A stretch of 64,000 nt of DNA from Bog-473 sp963783245 (lineage in GTDB: Bacteria > Actinomycetota > Acidimicrobiia > Acidimicrobiales > RAAP-2). The position numbers and the translations under genes are program-made. The notes beneath the pieces were generated by a model, which ran no database searches, was not told where the DNA came from, and saw only the letters and a program-made list of their open reading frames with translations. The stretch lies in the NCBI GenBank assembly GCA_963783245.1, contig CAWAMS010000003.1:496001-560000 (forward strand), read 5' to 3'. Within the stretch, counting starts at the first letter, position 1; the number at the start of each line of letters is the position of its first letter. Shown here in pieces: positions 11,461 to 20,220 of this stretch.

Positions 11461-12084
11461 CTGTGGTAAAAGCGCCCGTCGGCGAGGGCGAAAGAGTTCA
11501 TGCCCGGCATCTGGTGGGAGTAAGTGCCAACTCTGTGCCCACAGGTGAGGCGTCGGGTCCGTCGTCGGCGTTGGGGTCGGGGCGCCAGTCCGTGGTGCGG
11601 GAGTTGTACTCGACCGCACCCGACTGCCGCTGTTCCTCGGTAATGGCCGCATGGAAGTCGTAGTTGAGTCGCTGCCATGCGAACATGTCCATGGAAAGCT
11701 CCAGCCCATGCGCTTCTTGTAGGCCTGCAACTTGGGCAGCGGAGCAAGCGATACGGCATGCAGGCTGACGTCACGGTTGGCCAGGTGGAACGCGAATCCA
11801 TTGAAGCCGTCGGCGATGGCCGAGCACGCCGGGCAACCCGCCTAGTATTCGGCCCCAAACATGAAGTAAACCAACAGCTGTGAGCGGCCGCCGAAAAGGT
11901 CCGCGAGCGAAGCCGGGCCTTCGTCGGTGTCAAAGCGGTACTCCTTGTCGACTGGGACCCAGGGCAACTCCTGTCTCATCTGGGTCAGCTCGTCGCCACG
12001 GCGGGAATGAGCCTTCTCGGCCTCAAGCAACTCAAGGCGCGACCTAGTCCACTCCTCATGTGTTCCGACGTTATGGATAGTCAT
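11440..12084 (-). pseudogene. DUF899 (thioredoxin-like) gene, disrupted
   Basis: Starts at ATG 12084 and reads THEEWTRSRLELLEAEKAH, ELPWVPVDKEYRF, SLADLFGGRSQLLVYFMFG, as in DUF899 proteins. Then an in-frame TAG follows at GAEY (about 11842-11844). The same frame resumes AGCPACSA, LANRDVSLHAVSLAPLPKL and YKKRMGWSFPW. A one-base slip leads to NYDFHAAITEEQ, and a further slip to HQMPGMNSFALADGRFYH. There the family sequence ends and the integrase remnant begins. One nonsense change, at least two indels and a 3' truncation make it a clear pseudogene. It is divergent from the flavoprotein at 12344. Confidence 0.75.
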
Positions 12085-12343
12085 AGGTTGGTCGTCTCTC
12101 AGATCGTTGCTGATTGGCGAACATCGGCCTCTGGCCGGCAGCGAGCGCTTCTGCGACTGTTGGGGGGCGGTGAGGTCCGTCTGTTTCCCTTCAGGGCACC
12201 GTCGGAATCGGAGGATCCGGCCTCGTGACTTGTCGCAACCGGCCTTCGAGATCGACACGCCGACCCGCGACGTCTCGCTGTGCGCGGAGCACCCGCCGGT
12301 GTACGTTCTACACGTGGTGGCGACCCGAGACGCAAGGGCCTCG

Positions 12344-13480
12344 ATGGACAGCTCAGAACTTCTCGTGATCGGTGCCGGCCCATATGGCGTGGCGACGGCC
12401 GCCCGAGCAATTGACCGTGGTATCGAAACGATCGTGGTCGGCGGACCTATGTCCTTCTGGAAGAAGCACATGCCCGAAGGGATGTGCTTACGCTCAGGCC
12501 CCGATTGGCATTTCGATGCAGCTGGCGTACACACCTTCGAGGCGTTTCTCGAGGAAGAGGGGATTGCACCCAACGAGGTTGACCCTGTACCCATCAGCGT
12601 GTTCCTCGACTACGCCACCTGGTTCCAGGACAACAAAGGCGTTATCGCGCGGGAAAACCTCGTCACCCAACTCACCCACAATGGCAAGACATTCGAAGCG
12701 CTCCTTGGCGACGGTGAGCGAATTACCGCAGAAGCGGTGGTGGTTGCGCCGGGGATTCGTCACTTCCAACAGCTGCCTCCGTGGGCCGATTCAGTTTCGC
12801 CCGAAGTGGCCGCGCATACCGTTGACGTAGTGGACTTCGAAGATCTCCGCGGGGCGCGCGTGCTCATCGTGGGCGGCCGTCAAAGCGCCTACGAATGGGC
12901 CGCTCTGATCGGTGAACAAGGGGCCGAGCGGATCGACATCGTCCATCGCCATGATGTCCCCCTCTTCGACCATGTCAGCTGGAAGTTCGTAGACGACTAC
13001 GTCGACTCCATGCTCGCCGTGCCAGGGTGGTGGCGCGCTTTGCCCCATTCCGATCGGGAGCGGATTGCCCGACAGTTCTGGGAGGTTGGCCGCCTGACGC
13101 TGGAGTGGTGGCTCATCCCGCGCCTCGCAACCGACCAATTCCATCGTTGGCCGGGTACATCGGTCACCAACGTCAGAGAACGAACCGGAGTCGTGGTAGC
13201 TGATCTGTCGAACGGTGAACGTCTATCCGCCGACCGCATCGTCTTCGCGACTGGCTACAAGGCCAACCTACCCGGCGTGCCATACCTCGGCGGTCTCATC
13301 GACAAGGTCGATATGGTCGACGGTTTCCCCGTACTCGACGAGGCGTTCCAGTCAAGCATCTGCGGCCTCTACATAACTGGCTTCGCTGCGACGAGGGACT
13401 TCGGGCCGTTCCTCGGGTTTACAAAGGCTTGCCCGGCCGCCGCCACGCTCATCGTCGAGAGCCTTCTCCGGCGTGCGTGA
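12344..13480 (+). CDS. FAD-dependent NAD(P)-binding oxidoreductase
   Basis: A 378-residue two-Rossmann flavoprotein. The FAD-binding GxGxxG is VIGAGPYGVATAARA at residues ~7-21. The NAD(P)-binding loop is VLIVGGRQSAYEWAAL near residue 175. The ATG motif that closes the FAD site is IVFATGYKAN near residue 305. It resembles flavin monooxygenase-like and lysine/ornithine N-hydroxylase-like proteins; the substrate is unknown. ATG at 12344 begins the conserved fold; GTG codons further upstream at ~12315 are possible but add no conserved residues. Divergent from the broken DUF899 gene. Intact, unlike its left neighbours. Confidence 0.75.
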   Translation: MDSSELLVIGAGPYGVATAARAIDRGIETIVVGGPMSFWKKHMPEGMCLRSGPDWHFDAAGVHTFEAFLEEEGIAPNEVDPVPISVFLDYATWFQDNKGVIARENLVTQLTHNGKTFEALLGDGERITAEAVVVAPGIRHFQQLPPWADSVSPEVAAHTVDVVDFEDLRGARVLIVGGRQSAYEWAALIGEQGAERIDIVHRHDVPLFDHVSWKFVDDYVDSMLAVPGWWRALPHSDRERIARQFWEVGRLTLEWWLIPRLATDQFHRWPGTSVTNVRERTGVVVADLSNGERLSADRIVFATGYKANLPGVPYLGGLIDKVDMVDGFPVLDEAFQSSICGLYITGFAATRDFGPFLGFTKACPAAATLIVESLLRRA

Positions 13481-14169
13481 CTGTTGGCTGCCCGGCGACT
13501 GAGAGAGGCAGTTACTGACTTCTACCTGGCGTACGGGGCGATCCCAGACAGAATCGCGTGTAAGGCGTGTGGTCTCGATGCGTAGCGGATCACCTCATCC
13601 CGCGGCGCTCGATTTCAGCTTCTATTGCCTCCAGCTAGACACAACCTTAGGAACTTATGCCGGTTCCCCACCGCGGCGATCAGGTATCCAAGTTGTGCGA
13701 TTCCGTCCCTCCCTCCTGTGCTGGAATAGCCGGTCGTACAGCGCACTGTTCCAGATGGTTCGTTCGAGCCCTCATTCCGGGCTGATGGCTGCGGATTCCA
13801 AAGGCCGACACTGATCTGTCCTAACCACGAGCCAGCAAGAGTCCTCCAGGCGGGCGAACTGGGCGGAGTGGAAGCAACCGAATGGCAACCATGTTTCGAG
13901 TCATGGACTGTTAAGGTGTCATCCGAAGGGACGCCCCGGTTGGCAGGACGACCACATTTGGTTGCCGCCCCGTGCAGGCGTGACGCCTCTTCTTTGCTCT
14001 AGAAAGAGGAACGTCCCGATGCTACTCAGCAGCGTGGAACCCGACGCTCACGAGCAGTCTGCGGCGCAGACGTAGCCAGCTTTACACCGGTGTTCACCTT
14101 CATAAGCCAAGTGTTGGCGGCGCACGTGTTGACGGTCGGCAGTACCGGACGATCCCGCAAGGAGGGACC
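13481..14169. other. Intergenic region with a structured leader near its right end
   Basis: About 690 bases without a convincing gene. Short open frames (for example 13569-13814) have no recognisable domain or ribosome-binding site. The right third, 13928-14017, can fold into a branched structure reported separately. The rest shows nothing I can assign. Confidence 0.5.
13928..14017 (+). ncRNA. Possible structured 5' leader of the surface-protein gene
   Basis: GGGACG (13928-13933) can pair with CGTCCC (14012-14017). Inside lie three local hairpins: GGCA..TGCC with an inner ACCA/TGGT (13942-13966), AGGCG-TGA-CGCCT (13977-13988), and CCTCTT/AAGAGG (13986-14009, alternative to part of the second). 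It ends 152 bases before the ATG of the exported protein. I could not match it to a named riboswitch. Pairing was done by eye and needs covariation support. Confidence 0.3.
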
Positions 14170-15129
14170 ATGTTGAAGAGTCACAAGATCATTACCGGAC
14201 TTGTGGTGGCCGCTGTTGCCGTGCTTCCTGTAAGTGCCGCAGTCACCACTGCGACAGCCGGGGCTGTTTCGGTAGCGCACACCGTGCCTATCGACTGTGC
14301 TGCCCAAGGGCTGACCGATACCCGTTCGGCCTACGATGCCTCGGTCCAACCGGGTGTCATCGTGCCCGACTTCACCGGGTATCCGTTCTTCCCACCGACC
14401 TACACAGCTTATGGCTGGGACGCTCAGACCCAAGAGACACAGATCATCGGCCCTTTCGGTGCGGTCGACACGACTGACCAACTTGTGGCCGCATGGGAGA
14501 ACAGCACCAATTGTGGGGGTGCGGCTACGAGCGACGGTGACATCTCTCGTAATGCCTGGGTCGTGGACTCCACGGGCCATGTCTTTGGCGAGAGTGATCT
14601 GTCGGGTCCTCCTGCAAACAACTTCGGTGACGCATCGGGCATCAACCTGAATCAGCCCATTGTCGGTATGACGCCTACGTCTGATGGCCAGGGCTACTGG
14701 CTCGTCGCGTCGGATGGTGGCATCTTCACCTATGGCGATGCCCTGTTCTACGGCTCGACCGGAAACATCCGCCTGAATCAGCCCATCGTCGGCATGTCGG
14801 TGACTGCTGATGGCGAGGGCTACACCTTGGTTGCCACCGATGGAGGAGTCTTCAACTTCGGCGATTCCCAGTTCTATGGGTCTCTCCCCGGCGTACTGAA
14901 GCCCGGTCAGAAGCTCAACTCTCCCATCGAGGGCATCGTCAATACGCCTGATGGTCGTGGCTACTGGATGGTGGCCGCTGATGGAGGCATCTTCACCTTC
15001 GGAGACGCTCCGTTCCTGGGGTCGCTGGGTAGCGAGCGCCTCGCATCGCCAATCGCCGGGATGTTCGCTAATGCCAATGGTGGCTACACCTTGGTGGCTC
15101 AGAACGGCACGCTCTACCCGTTCGCCTGA
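14170..15129 (+). CDS. Secreted GYW-repeat surface protein
   Basis: A 319-residue exported protein. ATG at 14170 follows a strong ribosome-binding site (AAGGAGGGACC). Residues 1-35 form a signal peptide (KIITGLVVAAVAVLPVSAA). A cysteine-containing N-terminal domain spans ~40-155. Then come four GYWLVASDGGIFTYGD-FYGS-type repeats from ~155 to the end, the last one shortened (YTLVAQNGTLYPFA). Same repeat family as the larger protein at 8918-10894 but without the Ig-like and FN3 parts. Probably cell-surface or released; no anchor motif is visible. The leader at 13928-14017 may control it. Confidence 0.8.
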   Translation: MLKSHKIITGLVVAAVAVLPVSAAVTTATAGAVSVAHTVPIDCAAQGLTDTRSAYDASVQPGVIVPDFTGYPFFPPTYTAYGWDAQTQETQIIGPFGAVDTTDQLVAAWENSTNCGGAATSDGDISRNAWVVDSTGHVFGESDLSGPPANNFGDASGINLNQPIVGMTPTSDGQGYWLVASDGGIFTYGDALFYGSTGNIRLNQPIVGMSVTADGEGYTLVATDGGVFNFGDSQFYGSLPGVLKPGQKLNSPIEGIVNTPDGRGYWMVAADGGIFTFGDAPFLGSLGSERLASPIAGMFANANGGYTLVAQNGTLYPFA

Positions 15130-15671
15130 ATACCTCGGAGCATGACCACTCGCAAGATTGGCCGTGACACTTCCCGAACCGTCGAACGTGGGACATCCGT
15201 CAGGGAACCTATGGCCGTGCGTGGGATGACGATCCGGTGACTGACGCCCAAAGCTGCCGCACCTGCCATCTGAGAATCGAGAGGCGCTACAGCATGACAT
15301 GGCCGATGTCGAGCGGCCAGGACTACTGGTCCCATGAGGACCTGACGGCAGCGGATCGCTGCGGACTTGGACCACAACGCGTTGCGGTAATGGAAGCTTC
15401 GGCCCTCGAATAGGCCCAGCCGGCCGCCGATGGGGTCAAGCCGCATCACCACCGCAGCCCGCGTTATCCTCTTCGACTATGCGGCGGAAGGGGCTGGGCC
15501 GCTTGGAGGGTGCCGTGCGTCCCGGCCGACGAACCAGAAGCCACCATTTCACAGGAGTGCGGTAGGTATGATATCGAGTTGGATGTGCCAATCGTGCGGT
15601 CTCAAACGGCCAAGAGGCAGGCGATATCAGCTAGTGGGATGGCACAACATCACCAAACCGCGGGGTGGAAC
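15130..15671. other. Intergenic region, no gene recognised
   Basis: About 540 bases. Open frames crossing it are short or are upstream extensions of the thiolase frame without conserved residues. No tRNA, terminator or repeat was identified by eye. Confidence 0.5.
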
Positions 15672-17174
15672 ATGAGGCAGAAGACTTTTCCACGTGTATG
15701 TCTCATTGGTGCAGCGCAACGAACCGTTCGGAAAGAAGAAGGTCCAGCACCTGAACCCCTCCTGCTCTGGGAGGAAGTCTCCCGCAAAGCGGTGTCGGAT
15801 GCGGGCGCCCGGGGTGACCTTCTTGCAGCGATCAACAGTGTGCGACTGATGTACTGCGAGAGCTGGCGCTACGACGAACCGGCGCGCCGATTGGCGGAGC
15901 GGCTCGGGATCAACCCCCCTCAGTGCTACGAAGCGACGATCGGTGGCCATATGCCACAAATGCTGGTCCAGACCGCTGGTGAAGCCATTCTTCGGGGCGA
16001 GCTTGACGTTGCTCTCGTTTGCAGCGGAGAAGCATTAGCCACAGTTCACGGTCTCCACGTGGCAGGTGAGGTGCCCGACTGGAGTTTCCCGTCCCACGGC
16101 GAGAGTGCATATCCCCACACCCCCAATGCCATTGAGTCGAGGGCTGGCTTTGCGAGCCACGGCGCTCCCTTCGTGTTGTCGACAATCGACAACGCACGTC
16201 GTGCACAACGTGGTGTCGACTATGCCGATTATCGGCGCGAGCTCGGGGACCTCCTCGCTGGGATGACCGAGGTCGCCGCGAAAAATCCCTACGCCTGGTT
16301 TCGGCGAGAACAAGACGCGAACTCGATAATCACGCCTCGCGCCGACAACCGTCAGATCACCGTCCCCTATACAAAGCAAATGGTGGCGATGTGGAATGTG
16401 GATATGGCTGCGGCCTTGATCGTTGCGAGCGATGAGGCAGCCAATGAACTCGGAGTCCCCGATGAGAAGCGGGTCTACCTGCACGGTTGGTGCGGCGCCG
16501 AGGACCCGTATCCCATCGGCGCCAGGCCGTCGATCTCCTCATCACCTGCGATGGGGGCTGCGAGCTCAGAAGCCCTTCGATGTGCGGGCATTGGAATGGA
16601 CGATGTACGACACTTGGATCTCTACTGTTGCTTTACAAGTGCTCTGAATCTGGCGCGGGACGCACTTGGCGTGGGCGATCGGAGTGGCGACGAACTGACG
16701 GTTACAGGAGGACTTCCGTATTCTGGTGGACCAGGTAGCTGCTACGTGATGCATTCGCTGGCAGCGATGACGGAGAGGCTTCGCGGTGACCCAGGCTCGT
16801 TTGGGATGGTGAGCGGAACCGGCATGTGGCTCAACAAGCAGGCGTTCGGCGTCTACAGTACCCGACCACCCGAGAATGGCCCTCGTCTTCCTGCACAAGA
16901 AGAATTGCAAAAACGTCTTGACGATCTGGCGCAGTTCGAGATCACGGCAGATTTCACAGGTCCGGCGCGGGTGGCAACATTTACGGTCCACTACGACCGC
17001 AATCAAGTGCCCGTAGATGGTGTAGCAATCTGCGATGTCGCTGAGGGACTGCGGGGCTACGCGCGAATCGTCGATCCGGATGTCCTGGCCTTGGCAGCTC
17101 AAGGAGACTTCGTCGGTCGGTCGGTTGACCTCGTGCAGGGATCTGATTGCGCTGTCGTGAAGTGCGACGCCTGA
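15672..17174 (+). CDS. Thiolase-like acetyl-CoA acetyltransferase
   Basis: A 500-residue protein of the thiolase-like group found in actinobacterial sterol and fatty-acid catabolism loci. N-terminal VCLIGAAQRT is the thiolase start. CESWRYDEPARRLAERLGI, LDLYCCFTSALNLA and TVTGGLPYSGGPGSCY follow in family order. The C-terminal ~100 residues resemble the extra domain of this subgroup. Classical thiolases have a nucleophilic Cys near residue 90 in a CxSG motif. Here that region reads ATIGGHMPQML, so ordinary thiolysis is doubtful. ATG at 15672 is chosen over upstream in-frame codons since homology begins right after it. It stands alone; a paralogous, damaged copy is at 62622-64000. Confidence 0.75.
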   Translation: MRQKTFPRVCLIGAAQRTVRKEEGPAPEPLLLWEEVSRKAVSDAGARGDLLAAINSVRLMYCESWRYDEPARRLAERLGINPPQCYEATIGGHMPQMLVQTAGEAILRGELDVALVCSGEALATVHGLHVAGEVPDWSFPSHGESAYPHTPNAIESRAGFASHGAPFVLSTIDNARRAQRGVDYADYRRELGDLLAGMTEVAAKNPYAWFRREQDANSIITPRADNRQITVPYTKQMVAMWNVDMAAALIVASDEAANELGVPDEKRVYLHGWCGAEDPYPIGARPSISSSPAMGAASSEALRCAGIGMDDVRHLDLYCCFTSALNLARDALGVGDRSGDELTVTGGLPYSGGPGSCYVMHSLAAMTERLRGDPGSFGMVSGTGMWLNKQAFGVYSTRPPENGPRLPAQEELQKRLDDLAQFEITADFTGPARVATFTVHYDRNQVPVDGVAICDVAEGLRGYARIVDPDVLALAAQGDFVGRSVDLVQGSDCAVVKCDA

Positions 17175-17703
17175 CGCGCCTTGTGTTGGTGCCCCTGCAT
17201 TTCCACCGCGACGAGCGTGGGCGAGGTCACGGTCCGCTTAGGTCCTCCACTTGGCGAGAGCATCGAGGCCGGCACGCGCCGTGACGCAGAAGCAGAACCG
17301 TTCGACAGATCACACAAACGACACATTGGTCACACTTTTGCCCTGGGTCAGATCGTGTCCGTGCCACGCCCAATGGGGCTCACGTCATGGGGGATCAGGA
17401 TACTCAACAATGTTCATTGGATTGCAACGAGGATTCCGGCGGTGCCAGAGGCAGTATGAGATGATGGCCGTCTTCCACATAGTGCATCAAGAGCAGCAAC
17501 GAAATCCTCGAAACCCCTTCAGGTCAGTACCGAATGTCCCGTCAGCACTCCCGACAGGAGGCGCAGCCAGACATGATGACGCCCGCCGACAAGGGGTTCG
17601 TGCACCGGATTCCCGCCAGCCAGGCGCGATCTCTCCCTCCTCCTGATTCCCCGCGTCCTTATGCCATATTCCGCGAGTTTCAGTATTCGTCACGGAATCC
17701 CTG
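17175..17703. other. Intergenic region, no gene recognised
   Basis: About 530 bases between two plus-strand genes. Short frames here have mixed codon use and no recognisable motif. It should hold the promoter of the exporter at 17704, but I cannot point to the elements. Confidence 0.5.
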
Positions 17704-19110
17704 ATGACGCAGTCCCCCAGGACGGGAACACCGCCATCGCTCCGGAAAATGCTCGTGCCCTTGGCGCTCGCGCAGTTCATCTGCAGTTTTGCCGGCTCGA
17801 ACATGAACGTGATGATCACCGACATAAGTCACGACCTAGATACCACCGTCCAGGGTGTCCAGGTCGCCATCACGCTGTTCCTCCTGGTAATGGCCGCCCT
17901 CATGATTCCCGGCGGCAAGCTGACCGACCGTTGGGGACGGAAACGCTGCTTCACACTCGGGCTCTGGATTTACGCCGTAGGCGCGATCCTGAGCGCCGCT
18001 TCGCCCGGACTGGGGGTTCTCATCCTTGGGAACTCCATCTTCGAAGGGGTGGGCACCGCCCTGTTGATCCCACCGGTCTACATCCTCACGACGATGCTCT
18101 TCACCGATCTCGGATCGCGCGCGCGGGCGTTCGGGGTAATCAGCGGCATGGGAGGGGTGGGTGCGGCCGCAGGACCCTTGATCGGCGGCCTCATCACGAC
18201 GGCCATCAGCTGGCGAGCCGCGTTTGTCTTCCAGGCCCTCGTCGTACTGACCATTGTCTTCCTCGCCCGCGGGATCCATGACCCCGTCGCACCGGACCCC
18301 GGCCGCCCTTTCGACACCGTTGGTGCCATCCTGTCGGCCCTGGGCCTGGTGGTCTTCGTGCTGGGAATCTTGGCGGCGGACAACAATGTGACCCTGATGG
18401 TGGTACTCCTGGTCATCGGGGCGGCAATCCTCGGGGGTTTCTTCATGTGGATCCGCGCCCGCGAGCGCTCGGGCAAAGAAGCCCTGCTGTCCACGGCGCT
18501 CTTCCGCAACCGCGTCTCGAATCTCGGGCTGGTGACCCAGAACGTGCAGTGGCTGATGCTGATGGGCACATCATTTGTCGTTTCGGCTTATCTACAGGTG
18601 GTGCGAGGGTACAACGCCATTCAGACCGGGGTGATCTTCACGGCGGCGACCCTGGGCATCCTCGTTTCATCGCTGGCCGCCGGGCGCCTGGCAAAGAGGT
18701 TCCAACAGCGGACCCTCATCGTGACCGGCTTCGTGACGACCATCGCTGGTGTCGGATTCTTGCTCGGGATCGTCAAGCACTCCCCCAGTCCCTGGGCCTT
18801 TGCGCCCGGCCTCTTACTGATCGGTTTGGGCCTCGGCGTCATGCTCACCCCGTCGGTCAACGTCGTGCAGTCAGCGTTCCCCGAAGAGCGCCAGGGAGAG
18901 ATCTCGGGGCTGTCGCGCAGCGTCTCCAATCTGGGCTCATCGTTCGGCACCGCGATCGCCGGCACGATCCTTGTCTCGGGCCTGACCACACCAACCCGCT
19001 CCTATGCACTCGCCATGATCGTGGTTGGAGCCGTTGGCTTCATCGGCTTGGCGGCCACGGCATTCCTCCACACCCCTCAGTCCATGCCGGCGTCTGATAC
19101 GACCTCGTAA
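17704..19110 (+). CDS. MFS exporter, DHA2-type
   Basis: A 468-residue membrane protein with about 14 hydrophobic segments, the layout of EmrB/QacA-like proton-driven multidrug exporters. It has the loop 2-3 motif GGKLTDRWGRKRCF and a motif-C-like GVGAAAGPLIGG in the fifth helix. TM1 contains NVMITDIS where many relatives have NVALP. The start is ATG at 17704; no convincing upstream alternative. There is no adjacent regulator, so the substrate and control are open. Intact. Confidence 0.85.
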   Translation: MTQSPRTGTPPSLRKMLVPLALAQFICSFAGSNMNVMITDISHDLDTTVQGVQVAITLFLLVMAALMIPGGKLTDRWGRKRCFTLGLWIYAVGAILSAASPGLGVLILGNSIFEGVGTALLIPPVYILTTMLFTDLGSRARAFGVISGMGGVGAAAGPLIGGLITTAISWRAAFVFQALVVLTIVFLARGIHDPVAPDPGRPFDTVGAILSALGLVVFVLGILAADNNVTLMVVLLVIGAAILGGFFMWIRARERSGKEALLSTALFRNRVSNLGLVTQNVQWLMLMGTSFVVSAYLQVVRGYNAIQTGVIFTAATLGILVSSLAAGRLAKRFQQRTLIVTGFVTTIAGVGFLLGIVKHSPSPWAFAPGLLLIGLGLGVMLTPSVNVVQSAFPEERQGEISGLSRSVSNLGSSFGTAIAGTILVSGLTTPTRSYALAMIVVGAVGFIGLAATAFLHTPQSMPASDTTS

Positions 19111-19346
19111 CGTCGGCAGCGGGGCCCAACTTCTCGGCGCTGGAGACGTTGGAAGCACGATTCGAGACTCACGTAGAGATGCGGGCCGCGACGAAATCGT
19201 TCAACTGCGCCCGGCCGCTCCGATCTCCCGATTGACCCAGTTCTGACGGCCATCGGCGGAGCGCTCCAGCCGGCTCAGCATGACCAACTCAGAGCCTGCG
19301 AAACGCTTCACCTGCCTGCGACTTGCCTCTGGGAGGGCTTTGGCAG

Positions 19347-20174
19347 CTAGAAGGGTGTCGGAATATACCGCAGGGGGAGATTGGGCTCCGTGTAGTGATC
19401 GGCCTTCTGGCGTTTTGGCAAGGTGATGTCACGTTCGGTGAGCGGCTCGTAGGGTATCTGGCTGAGCAGGTGGCGAATGATGTTGAGCCGACCCTTCTTC
19501 TTGTCGTCAGTGTTTGCGACATACCAGGGCGCCCATGCGGTGTCACTCGCTGCGAACATGGCATCTCTGGCACGCGAGTAGTCGTACCAACGACTGTAGG
19601 ACTTCAAGTCCATGTCCGAGAGCTTCCAAATCTTCCGTGGGTCGTTGATGCGACTTTCGAGGCGACGGGTCTGCTCGTCGGCGCTGACCTCGAGCCAATA
19701 TTTCAACAGCAGGATCCCAGAATCAATCATGGCTTTCTCGACCGCTGGCACTTGATCGAGGAATCTCTTGGTCTCCTCCTGCGTGCAGAAGCCCATGACC
19801 GGCTCAACGCCTGCACGGTTGTACCAGCTGCGGTCGAAGATCACGACCTCGCCCGCAGCGGGGAAGTGTTGGATGTACCGCTGTACGTACATCTGTGACT
19901 TCTCTCGCTCGGTGGGAGCAGACAGGGCGACGACCCGGAAGACGCGTGGGCTCACCCGTTCCGTAATTCGTTTGATCGTCCCTCCTTTCCCGGCAGTGTC
20001 CCGGCCTTCGAAGACGATGCAGATCTTGGCTGCAGTCGTCCTGACCCACTCTTGGACCGCGACCAGTTCGGCATGCAGGACTCTCATCTCTCGTTCGTAC
20101 TCTTTACGCTTCATCTTTGGCGGCCCGCTCGTAGCTTCTCGCTCCAGCTCCTTCTCGTGGTTCTTCGATGGCAT
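19347..20174 (-). CDS. ppk2: Polyphosphate kinase 2
   Basis: A 275-residue PPK2-family kinase transferring phosphate between polyphosphate and nucleotides in the cytoplasm. The Walker A motif is FEGRDTAGKGGTIKR, Walker B is VVIFDRSWYNRAG, and the lid has RRLESRINDPRKIWKLS. The length and single domain fit class I (NDP to NTP) enzymes; nucleotide preference is not certain. ATG at 20174 follows AGGAGGAACGAG. It begins 46 bases after the stop of the P-type ATPase on the same strand, so the two are probably one operon. That would give local NTP regeneration for an ATP-driven pump. Confidence 0.92.
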   Translation of the reverse strand: MPSKNHEKELEREATSGPPKMKRKEYEREMRVLHAELVAVQEWVRTTAAKICIVFEGRDTAGKGGTIKRITERVSPRVFRVVALSAPTEREKSQMYVQRYIQHFPAAGEVVIFDRSWYNRAGVEPVMGFCTQEETKRFLDQVPAVEKAMIDSGILLLKYWLEVSADEQTRRLESRINDPRKIWKLSDMDLKSYSRWYDYSRARDAMFAASDTAWAPWYVANTDDKKKGRLNIIRHLLSQIPYEPLTERDITLPKRQKADHYTEPNLPLRYIPTPF

Positions 20175-20220
20175 CTCGTTCCTCCTGTGGGTGCGGTGAT
20201 GTAGTGCGATCTCGTAAGGC

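Noticed and set aside
13569..13814. Possible 81-residue gene in the intergenic region
   Set aside because: No ribosome-binding site, no domain, and codon use unlike neighbours.
14026..15375. 449-codon minus-strand frame over the GYW surface protein
   Set aside because: Antisense of the repeats creates the long frame; the plus-strand gene has a signal peptide and ribosome-binding site.
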